Part shown: in pieces, positions 39,101 to 51,100 of the stretch | Numbering within the stretch: the first letter of the stretch is position 1 | Layout: each line of letters opens with the position of its first letter | Source: Bolinopsis microptera | Lineage: Eukaryota > Ctenophora > Tentaculata > Lobata > Bolinopsidae | DNA length: 64,000 nucleotides | Reading direction: 5' to 3' | Assembly (NCBI RefSeq): GCF_026151205.1 | Contig: NC_087075.1 | Location: 1,233,911-1,297,910, forward strand | The notes under the pieces: model-generated | What the model was told of the DNA's origin: nothing | What the model saw: the letters and a program-made list of their open reading frames with translations, nothing else | Database searches by the model: none | Translations under genes and position numbers: made by a program

Positions 39101-42100
39101 AGAACGAAGCCAGCTCTGTAGGGAAAGTTCATTTCTAGCACTTTGCCGTTAACCGAGATTTGGAATTCCTCCCTCAAGCATTTTATCTCTACTTTGAAAG
39201 GCTCGCCGTTAGCAAATTCCGGAAGATTGGTCTTTTCTTCTGATCCCCAGCCACTGTGATCCTTAGAGTTGAGAAGTGCTCTGTTTCCGTTTAGTGGAGG
39301 ATTGAAGGTGGCACTAAGCATATAGTGCTCCTCATTCTGCATTAAGAAACCGAAAGTGAATCCTACTGACCCGTCAGCGTATATTCCCCATGCGTTGATC
39401 ACATTATACTGTGCTAAAGGCTCTTTAATGATATTCCTTTTGCCATATGTTGTTTCAAATGGAATTCCTGGTCCTAGATTTTGTCCATTAGGCAAATGAA
39501 GAGCTGTCCACTGGAAACCATGACTACCTCCATTCAGCACAACATGGTGTCCCCCCTTAATATCCTCACGGTGAGCAAATCTTTGATTAAGTTCTTTTCC
39601 GTTGAAGAATATTAGGTACTCCACAACCTCAACTTGAATCTTTATTTCAAACACAGTGTCTTTTTCAAAATTGTTTTTGCTGAACTCTAGCCTAATCTCC
39701 TTCTGCCATTCCATACTGTCAAAGCTGTTCAAGACGACTAAATCATCCCAAGGTCTGAAGTCAGCAACGAATACTACTGCATTGTTTCTGCTTTCAATGC
39801 TAACACTAAATCTGGATGTAGTGTCGTCTTGAAACACGCCCCATGCCCTGACCATATCACCAACCTCCAGTGGCTTTTTAAGACCATACTCCACGTTCTT
39901 GTCCGCACTGAAGATGTGTCGAAATGACTCATACTTTGGCAGCTGGGCATCTGTCCAAATCATGCCCTGGCTGCCGCCTAGAAGCCAGAGGAACTTTATT
40001 TCACGCAGGGCAAAACCTTCTCTGTACGGGAACGTCGTTCCAAGATCTTTTCCATCGACAAAGACTTGAAATGCATCCTCCAAGCATTTTACCGCTACTT
40101 TGAACGGCTTGCCATTTACGAAGATTGGAATTTCTGTCCGTATCTCTGTCTGCCAACCGTTCATGTTCTTAGAGTTCATCACCACTTTGTTCTCACTGGG
40201 CGGAGGACGGAAGTCAACGTTTATCATATGATAAAGTCCGTTCTCCATCATGAGGTTGAAACTGAATTTAGTGGACCCAGTAGCGTAGATCCCCCAAGCT
40301 GTGAGGACATCACCAGCAGCCAGAGGTCTCTCCAGAAGGCTCAGGGAGTTCATCTGGCCTGTTGTTGTAGCAAATGGAATACCTGGTCCTGGTGCCACGT
40401 TTTTATTTGACACGGTGCCCCTATCCGGGGTTGGGAGATGAAGAGCAGTCCATTGGAAGCCATTGCTGCCTCCTTCTAGTTCAACATGTTCTCCTCTATT
40501 TAACTCTAACCGATGTGGCAACATTCTCTCCAGCTCATTACCGTTCACGAACACTCTATACCCTTCATTGTGAACTTCAATCTTTACCTCAAACATTGTA
40601 TCTGCATCAAAGTTGTGTCTACCCAGCCTGGGTCGGATTTCCTCTTGCCATTTCTTTCCTCGAAGCTGTTCAGGATGACTAGATCGCTCCAAGGTCGGAA
40701 GTCTGCAACGAATAAAACTGGACCTTTTGAGCTACTTTGGCCAATTCTCACACTAAATTTGGAGGTCGAGTAATCTTTGAAGACCCCCCAAGCTCTAATT
40801 ACGTCACCAACTTCAAGTGGCTTCTTTAGTTCGTAGAGAATGTTTTTATCTGCACTGAAAATGTGTGCTTCTGTGTGAAGAGTAAGGAGCCCGAGGCTGA
40901 TCAATAAAGGCACCAACACTCTCATAATGTCAGGACAACAAGTGTAGCCACAGAAAATGCAGAGAAATATTGTTAAAATGAGGACCTGAATTAGTGCGAC
41001 ACGTTGCTGAACCTACCTACCAAATACCTTTCCTCTCAAGTCAAAACAAAAATAACCTAACTAACGCTAGAGTAAACAATCGTGTGCGCAACTGCGAAAT
41101 AATTACTGAGATTGTTAAATGTTTATGTACATGCCATCGACCTCTAAATTAAATGCCTTAAATCCTTATCTGTATGATAATGAAGATTTATTGGAAAATA
41201 AGATTGGGGTTATTTTCCATGATGGCAGAATTTCATGACGAAATGTTGTGTCAAAAATAAAAGGAAGGTGGATTCACGAATCATTTTGAAACTTCCTGAA
41301 TGGATTTCACAATATCAACACAACACATGTGTTTAACTAGGCTATCAAATGGAAGGTGCGGTTATTAAAGTTTTAAATTGTATTATATATATATTATTGT
41401 GTATGTCTACGATGGATGTTAAGTTGAACGCGGTCGTGTAGATTATCTGTTTACTTATTTGTTGAACCTCTTTTTAACTATTATATCTTCAGGTTGAAGA
41501 TGCCAAGAAAAAAATCTTGGAACTAAAGGAGACGATGACAATGTATAGCGATTGGAAATTCAGTATTTCCAACAATTATCACAATCTACAGAAAATTCAG
41601 GTTTTCTAAAAATTTTACAGTAGTTATTATTTTATTTGCAAATAGATCTTTGTTGCTTAGTTGTTCTAAGTAGTGTAGTTCTACTGTTCTAGATTTTGCA
41701 TGGTTGTACCGGCTCAAAGTCTGTAGAATTTTAAAAATACTGCAATATTTCCATTCTGTGTGAAATATTCTGTGTGAAATATTCTGTGTGAAATATGAGT
41801 GTGATATCGTGATATTCTTTTACATCGTATGTGCCTATTATAGGTGGTTCAAACGAAAGTTGACGCACGCCACGACGTTTGGGCAACTCTGCAAACAGTG
41901 TGCCAGACTGTACAAACTTGGCAAGAAACCAAGTTTAGCGAGGTAATGTACAAACTTGGCAAGGTTTAAAAAAATATCACACTTTATTTTACTTCGGACA
42001 TTCCAACAGCCACATTGTTACACAAGTGTTACCAGCCAATTACAGGAAGGCGAAGGATTTAATTATACATATGCCAGTGACGGTAAAGGTAGTGTGTACC

Positions 42101-45100
42101 ATACTTTCTTCGCCCGAGACTTTGCTGCATTGGGCAGCTCCTCATTTAACCCTCACACCCGATTTCTCGGGTATTCGGCTGAGTGGACCGGCGGGCTGCA
42201 TATAAGATCACTCGGAATCCTTAGCTGAACGACGCTCACCCCATGGCTGGTAGCTCAGCTGGGAATCGAGCCTGTTACCTCGCGATTAACAAGCAGGAAG
42301 ATTTACCAACTGAGCCACGCAGCCATAAAATTCTGAGTTCAATAACTCCTTCATTGACAGTTTTATTAATATTTCCACTCTTTAACCGAGCTATGCTCCT
42401 ACACTCTCTATACCACATGTCTGTTTCAGTTTGATACGATCTCCGCCTCAGCTCAGATCCAAACTTGGCTCCAAACAGCTGACTATCTCCGGAGTGTGCT
42501 GCCAGAACGGGACCGTATCCTCACTAACCTTGACATTAAGATTGATAACGTTTCTAAATTTGTGCCATTGTTAGTGCAGCTGAGCTCGGAAAGTGTCAAA
42601 GTTAGTCTAAACTTTCAGGTTTTATTGATTCTCGTCAACGCGTAGATAATAATATTGTCAGCGTCAAATTCTTAATTTATGGGGTATTTTCTTGAGCTGA
42701 TATAATTACATCACAGACTCATCACTGGCAAGAGATACACATTTGTATGTCTGAGATGTACGATTCTAAACAAGAGCTATACGTGAGCCACCTTATGACC
42801 AGCAAACTACTTCAAAACAAAGGTATTTGTCACGTACAACCCTAACCCCTAACCCCGAAGCTAACCCTAAACCCTAACCCCGAAGCTAACCCTAAACCCT
42901 AACCCTGAAGCTAACCCTAAACCTTAACCCTGAACTTGAAGAACCGAATTTGCATTTAACTGGGATATCAAGTGACCAAAACAGTTTTTTTGAATAACTC
43001 TTCGAGGAGAGCATTTTAAATCAGAGTCCTCCGGAAACCACTATAACTGCTTTGATCTCCACTAACAAAGTTATTTTTCAGACGTTATATCTAGAATCTG
43101 TGGACAAGCCCTGACAGAGCACACGCTGGAGCAAAGTATGGTGGAGCTGGAGCAGTACTGGGAGTGCAGGGAGTTCACTCTTAGGAAGATATCTATCCCT
43201 AAACGTAAGTACTGGGAGTGCAGGGAGTTCACTCTTAGGAAGATATCTATCCCTAAACGTATTACGTAAGTACTGGGAGTGCAGGGAGTTCACTCTTAGG
43301 AAGATATCTATCCCTATACGTAAGTGCTGGGAGTGCAGGGAGTTCACTCTTAGGAAGATATCTATCCCTATACGTAAGTACTGGGAGTGCAGGGAGTTCA
43401 CTCTTAGGAAGATATCTATCCCTAAACGTAAGTACTGGGAGTGCAGGGAGTTCACTCTTAGGAAGATATCTATCCCTAAACGTAAGTACTTGGAGTGCAG
43501 GGAGTTCACTCTTAGGAAGATGTCTATGCCTAAACGTAAGTACTGGGAGTGCAGGGAGTTCACTCTTATGAACTTAGGAAGATATCTATCCCTAAACGTA
43601 ATTTAAGTACTGGAGTGCAGGGAGTTCACTCTTAGAAAGATATCTATTCCTAAACGTAAGTTGGACTTGTAGAAAACGTTTAAATAACTCATATTTAATA
43701 TTCATTAAACTGTAGATTTCCTAATTTACCTTTTCAGAGAATCCCAACAAGAACAGAAAACCAGCCTCTGAAAGTGTCTTTATTCTGGACAGTGAAGATA
43801 ACATCATTGGGCAAATAGACGTGAGTCGGATTTTCAGCTTATTTGAAGCTCTAAAAAGCGATTTGTGGCGTTATTTTCAGTACAGTTTATAGAAATGCAG
43901 TTCCTCTCTCATCTAGATTACTGAATAGACACGGTTAAAATAATCTGTGATCGGTAAAACTGGTTGTTTACACATAGATAATATGATGAGAACAGTTGCA
44001 GTGTCGAGAAATTAGCTTAATTTATGGAAGTATACAATTTTTGAAAGCAATAAGTAAACTTTTTAACTATAATAGCATGGAAATAAACATGATATTGATC
44101 ATAGCTATAAGTATTGGAATTACTGAAAAATAAGATTCAAGAAGTCTCTTAAATATTTTGCAATTCATCTCATCCAAGCGTATAATAATAATCACATTAT
44201 ATAGCGATTAGTGAATATCTCCTTGAATCTGATCTTCAGGGAGGAGGTCCATGATGTGGGGTGTAGGAGGTCGGATGTACTCTCCGCTCTTAGATTCGTT
44301 GGTCTTGAACCATCTTCGGATAGGGCTGGGATAGTGCAAGAACTTATCCATGAAGACACTCAGTTTATCAAACTTGTCGTAGGCTCCGGGGCAGAATACG
44401 TTGATGTCGTAGAGACAAGCGTAGAGAAGGTAGTCAGCATGGACTGGTAGAGTGTCTCCCATGATGAAGGGTCCGGTGATGAGCTCTTCAAGGGCTGCAG
44501 CTTTGGGTGCAAACTTGGTCAAGAATCTGGTCCTGGCGTATTCAACATCAAAGTCGTTACACTCGGTGCTGTTGGGAGCAAAGCAGATCTTGTTGATGAG
44601 GTAGACCATGGTGTTCATGATGGAGAAAAGGATCTTCTCAATCTCCTCACACTTCTTGAACTGTTCAGGATCGTCAGGGATGAGGAACCATGCAGCTCCA
44701 ATAGCTCGAACTACTGCGATGGATTCAGTCATCTTGTTGTCGAGATCCATCCAGTTCTTAGAGGTGTCGTCCTTAGCTTTGAGCCATTCTGGGCAGTGGT
44801 CCATGTAGTTAGCGAGCTTAGTATCACAGGCGATCTTCTGGTTTGCTTCTCCGATCTGCATCCTTGAGGTGAGCATCATCTTGACAACTTTGGACTTGAT
44901 AGGTTCAAGAGGACCGGTTTCCACCTTTTCTGGGTTCGTGAGAGTCATGATTTCGACTTTGTTAACTATAATGTTTGGCGTGTTAGAAAATGTTTGTGTC
45001 ATTAACTTATTATCATCGCTTTTAAATAAATAATTTTACTTCATAAGATTGTAATTGTAAATTTCAATTCATGTTAAAAACATTGAAGAGACATGATTCA

Positions 45101-48100
45101 ATAAATATATTATATATATATATATAGTATTTTGGGAGGAAAGTATTGTTACACATATCATGATTCTATTACGCAGAAAGGTTAAATTGCAGAACAACGA
45201 AAACCAAAAAGTGTGCGATAAATAGACTTCCAAGAGTCCCTCTTATTTCTTTAGCTCTCATTTCATTCAAACATTTAGTGAATATCTCCTTGAATCTGAT
45301 CTTCAGGGAGGAGGTCCATGATGTGGGGTGTAGGAGGTCGGATGTACTCTCCGCTCTTAGATTCGTTGGTCTTGAACCATCTTCGGATAGGGCTGGGATA
45401 GTGCAAGAACTTATCCATGAAGACACTCAGTTTATCAAACTTGTCGTAGGCTCCGGGGCAGAATACGTTGATGTCGTAGAGACAAGCGTAGAGAAGGTAG
45501 TCAGCATGGACTGGTAGAGTGTCTCCCATGATGAAGGGTCCGGTGATGAGCTCTTCAAGGGCTGCAGCTTTGGGTGCAAACTTGGTCAAGAATCTGGTCC
45601 TGGCGTATTCAACATCAAAGTCGTTACACTCGGTGCTGTTGGGAGCAAAGCAGATCTTGTTGATGAGGTAGACCATGGTGTTCATGATGGAGAAAAGGAT
45701 CTTCTCAATCTCTTCACACTTAGCTTGGTTGGCAGCATCATCAGGGATAAGGAACCATTCGGCTCCAATAGCTCGAACTACTGCGATGGTTTCAGTCATC
45801 TTGTTGTCGAGATCCATCCAGTTCTTAGAGCTGTTGTCTTTAGATTTGAGCCATTCTGGGCAGTGGTCCATGTAGTTAGCAAGTTTAGTATCACAGGCGA
45901 TTTTCTGGTTTGCTTCTCCGATCTGCATCCTTGAGGTGAGGATCATCTTGACAACTTTGGACTTGATAGGTTCAAGAGGACCGGTTTCCACCTTTTCTGG
46001 GTTCGTGAGAGTCATGATTTCGACTTTGTTAGCTATAATGTTTGGCGTGTTAGAAAATGTTTGTGTCATTAACTTATTATTATCGCTTTTAAATAAATCA
46101 TTTTAATTCATAAGATTGTAATTGTAAATTTCAATTCCTATTAAAAACATCGAAGAGACATGATTCAATAAATATATTATATAGATATATATAGTATTTT
46201 GGGAGGAAAGTATTGTTACACATATCATGATTCTATTGAGGAGAAAAGTTAAATTGCAGAACAACGAAAACCAAAAAGTGTGCGATAAATAGAGTCCCTC
46301 TTATTTCTCTAGCTCTCATTTCATTCAAACATTTAGTGAATATCTCCTTGAATCTGATCTTCAGGGAGGAGGTCCATGATGTGGGGTGTAGGAGGTCGGA
46401 TGTACTCTCCGCTCTTAGATTCGTTGGTTTTGAACCATCTTCGGATAGGGCTGGGATAATGTAAGAACTTATCCATGAAGACACTCAGCTTGGCATGTTT
46501 CTCCAAAGCTCCGGGGCAGAATACGTTGATGTCGTAGAGACTAGCGTAGAGAAGGTAGTCAGCATGGACTGGTAGAGTGTCTCCCATGATGAAGGGTCCG
46601 GTGATGAGCTCTTCAAGGGCTGCAGCTTTGGGTGCAAACTTGGTCAAGAATCTGGTCCTGGCGTATTCAACATCAAAGTCGTTACACTCGGTGCTGTTGG
46701 GAGCAAAGCAGATCTTGTTGATGAGGTAGACCATGGTGTTCATGATGGAGAAAAGGATCTTCTCAATCTCCTCACACTTCTTGAACTGTTCAGGATCGTC
46801 AGGGATGAGGAACCATGCAGCTCCAATAGCTCGAACTACTGCGATGGATTCAGTCATCTTGTTGTCGAGATCCATCCAGTTCTTAGAGGTGTCGTCCTTA
46901 GCTTTGAGCCATTCTGGGCAGTGGTCCATGTAGTTAGCGAGCTTAGTATCACAGGCGATCTTCTGGTTTGCTTCTCCAATCTGCATCCTTGAGGTGAGCA
47001 TCATCTTGACAACTTTGGACTTGATGGGTTCAAGAGGACCGGTTTCCACCTTTTCTGGGTTCGTAAGAGTCATGATTTCGACTTTGCTACCTTGAAAAGT
47101 AAGATTAGTTAAAACTGTAAAACCAAATCAATTTTCGAGCAATCGTAAAACATCTTGCATAGAATAAAGTCCTTGTAAAATGCGACGCTCAAAACTATTG
47201 GATGTTGTTAGTTTAGTTATTGGAACATTGCAATCCTTGAATTTCTGTTGCCTTTAAAACATAATTTAAGTCTCAAATCTTTAATATTTATTGAAGCAAT
47301 GACACATACAGTTTTTTTTTCTTCATAAACATACATATAATCTTATGGAACCTTCTGAGAGGAAATTATTCATAAACATCATAATTTTAACATAAAGCTC
47401 ACTAAGTGCTTAAAGTTTTTCAGAATTTCGTGGTGTCGACTTAAAAAAAAGGTATTTGATTGAACTATGTGTAACAAAAATGAAAATAATCATATGTGCG
47501 TAAACAGTTAAGTTAGTTTATGCGATATCTCCTTGTCCCATGTCTTCAGGGAGGAGGTCCATTATGTGAGGTACAGGGGGTCGGATGTATTCTCCAGTCT
47601 TGGCGTCGTTGGTCCTGAACCACCTTCGGATAGGGCTAGGATAATGTAGGAACTTGTCCATGAATTCGACCAGTTTGGGAGACTTGTCGTAAGCTCCGAG
47701 GCAGAACACGTTAATGTCGTAGAGACAAGCGTAGAGAAGGTAGTCAGCGTAGACGGGAAGAGTGTCTCCCATGATGAAGGGTCCGTCAAGAAGATCTTCA
47801 ATAGCCTTGGCTTTGGGTGCAAACTTGGTCAAGAACCTGGTCCTGGCGTATTCAACATCGAAGCTGTTACACTCGGTGCTGTTGGGAGCAAAGCAGATCT
47901 TGTTGATGAGGTAGACCATGGTGTTCATGATGGAGAAAAGGATCTTCTCAATCTCTTCACACTTGGCTTGGTTGGCAGCATCATCTGGGATGAGGAACCA
48001 TTCGGCTCCAATAGCTCGAACTACTGCGATGGTTTCAGTCATCTTGTTGTCGAGATCCATCCAGTTCTTAGAGCTGTTGTCTTTAGATTTGAGCCATTCT

Positions 48101-51100
48101 GGGCAGTGGTCCATGTAGTTAGCAAGTTTAGTATCACAGGCGATCTTCTGGTTTGCTTCTCCGATCTGCATCCTTGAGGTGAGGATCATCTTGACAACTT
48201 TGGACTTGATAGGTTCAAGAGGACCGGTTTCCACCTTTTCTGGGTTCGCGAGAGTCATGATTTCGACCTTGTTATCTAAATGAATATAAATATTAGTTAT
48301 TAATGTAACAGTAATAGTATTTTAGCTGTTATAATATAGCATACTGAGTATTAAATCGTGGAGAAAACAATTTTGTTCTTTAATTTTATTTCGCATATCA
48401 ATCGAAGTAGTGAAAACAAAAATTTCTTAGTACATATAAATATTATCTTCAAGGATTAATCATAATATATACAGTAAACATATTAACTATAGACTAAATT
48501 ACAAAGGAAAAGTTTGAATATAAACAATGTAACTTAATAATCATATGTGCGTAAACAGTTAAGTTAGTTTATGCGATATCTCCTTGTCCCATCTCTTCAG
48601 GGAGGAGGTCCATGATGTGGGGTGTAGGAGGTCGGATGTACTCTCCGCTCTTAGATTCGTTGGTTTTGAACCATCTTCGGATAGGGCTGGGATAATGTAA
48701 GAACTTATCCATGAAGACACTCAGCTTGGCATGTTTCTCCAAAGCTCCGGGGCAGAATACGTTGATGTCGTAGAGACTAGCGTAGAGAAGGTAGTCAGCA
48801 TGGACTGGTAGAGTGTCTCCCATGATGAAGGGTCCGGTGATGAGCTCTTCAAGGGCTGCAGCTTTGGGTGCAAACTTGGTCAAGAATCTGGTCCTGGCGT
48901 ATTCAACATCAAAGTCGTTACACTCGGTGCTGTTGGGAGCAAAACAGATCTTGTTGATGAGGTAGACCATGGTGTTCATGATGGAGAAAAGGATCTTCTC
49001 AATCTCCTCACACTTCTTGAACTGTTCAGGATCGTCAGGGATGAGGAACCATGCAGCTCCAATAGCTCGAACTACTGCGATGGATTCAGTCATCTTGTTG
49101 TCGAGATCCATCCAGTTCTTAGAGGTGTCGTCCTTAGCTTTGAGCCATTCTGGGCAGTGGTCCATGTAGTTAGCGAGTTTAGTATCACAGGCGATCTTCT
49201 GGTTTGCTTCTCCGATCTGCATCCTTGAGGTGAGCATCATCTTGACAACTTTGGACTTGATAGGTTCAAGAGGACCGGTTTCCACCTTTTCTGGGTTCGT
49301 GAGAGTCATGATTTCGACCTTGATATCTAAATGAATATAAATATTAGTTATTAATGTAACAGTAATAGTTATAATAGTTATAATATAGCATACTGAGTAT
49401 TAAATCGTGGAGAAAACAATTTTGTTCTTTAATTTTATTTCGCATATCAATCGAAGTAGTGAAAACAAAAATTTCTTAGTACATATAAATATTATCTTCA
49501 AGGATTAATCATAATATATACAGTAAACATATTAACTATAAACTAAATTACAAAGGAAAAGTTTGGAATATAAACAATGAAACTTAATAATCATATGTGC
49601 GTAAACAATATAGTTAGTTTATGCGATATCTCCTTGTCCCATGTCTTCAGGGAGGAGGTCCATGATGTGGGGTGTAGGAGGTCGGATGTACTCTCCGCTC
49701 TTAGATTCGTTGGTTTTGAACCACCTTCGGATAGGGCTGGGATAGTGCAAGAACTTATCCATGAAGACACTCAGCTTGGCATGTTTCTCCAAAGCTCCGG
49801 GGCAGAATACGTTGATGTCGTAGAGACTAGCGTAGAGAAGGTAGTCAGCATGGACTGGTAGAGTGTCTCCCATGATGAAGGGTCCGGTGATGAGCTCTTC
49901 AAGGGCTGCAGCTTTGGGTGCAAACTTGGTCAAGAATCTGGTCCTGGCGTATTCAACATCAAAGTCGTTACACTCGGTGCTGTTGGGAGCAAAACAGATC
50001 TTGTTGATGAGGTAGACCATGGTGTTCATGATGGAGAAAAGGATCTTCTCAATCTCCTCACACTTCTTGAACTGTTCAGGATCGTCAGGGATGAGGAACC
50101 ATGCAGCTCCAATAGCTCGAACTACTGCGATGGATTCAGTCATCTTGTTGTCGAGATCCATCCAGTTCTTAGAGGTGTCGTCCTTAGCTTTGAGCCATTC
50201 TGGGCAGTGGTCCATGTAGTTAGCGAGCTTAGTATCACAGGCGATCTTCTGGTTTGCTTCTCCAATCTGCATCCTTGAGGTGAGCATCATCTTGACAACT
50301 TTGGACTTGATGGGTTCAAGAGGACCGGTTTCCACCTTTTCTGGGTTCGTGAGAGTCATGATTTCGACTTTGCTACCTTGAAAAGTTAGATAAGTTAAAA
50401 TTGAAAAAAATATCAATTTCGAGCAGGAAAATTAAATTATGATTCGTTTTCAAACCTGGTTATCAAGGATATGAGTCACAATCAAAAGTTATATCAAGAA
50501 ACGTAAAAAACAACAATTAAAAAAAACAACTAAGTTTTACTTTAGCCAAAGAGCTATTGTATTGAAGCACTATGGAAAGGATAATATGAATAACTGAGGG
50601 CTCTTAATGGCTTTTATAGTTAAAATCTTGATTGATACAATTAATTAACGTACTTGATAACATTAGCGATATTTCACTATCGGGATTATTCTAATGAGAT
50701 TATTATTGCTTAGATTGAATCGTTAATGAATTTGTCTCTCGCAATTGTTATGGTCGTTCTCAAATGTCAGCTTATCTCAAACTCTCTTTAATGGTCCAGT
50801 GTTGTAATATATAAAGGTGTATAATGGTGTTATTATATACCCTTCCTCTTCTAATGGGCTTATAAATGAGCTTATCTCATTTAACCAATAATTGATCGAG
50901 GAATCATTCAATTAAATTGAATTTCCGTCTTGTTAAATTGAGGGGTAATATTGCATGATATTCATTACTTGCCCCTAATCTAGTGGTTTGAGAGGTAATA
51001 GTCTCTCTGTCTAAAGCTGTGAAGCAAAATGAAACGAGCTAAATCTAATCTGTTATCAATTACTCAAGCAGATAAGCTTGTAATTCTATTTACTAATACT

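Noticed and set aside
42249-42324. Functional tRNA-Asn gene
   Set aside because: A and B boxes are present but acceptor and anticodon stems pair poorly; a SINE head fits better.
44211-50219. Recurrent 66-79-codon plus-strand frames across the GST cluster
   Set aside because: Antisense shadows repeated because the six genes are near identical.
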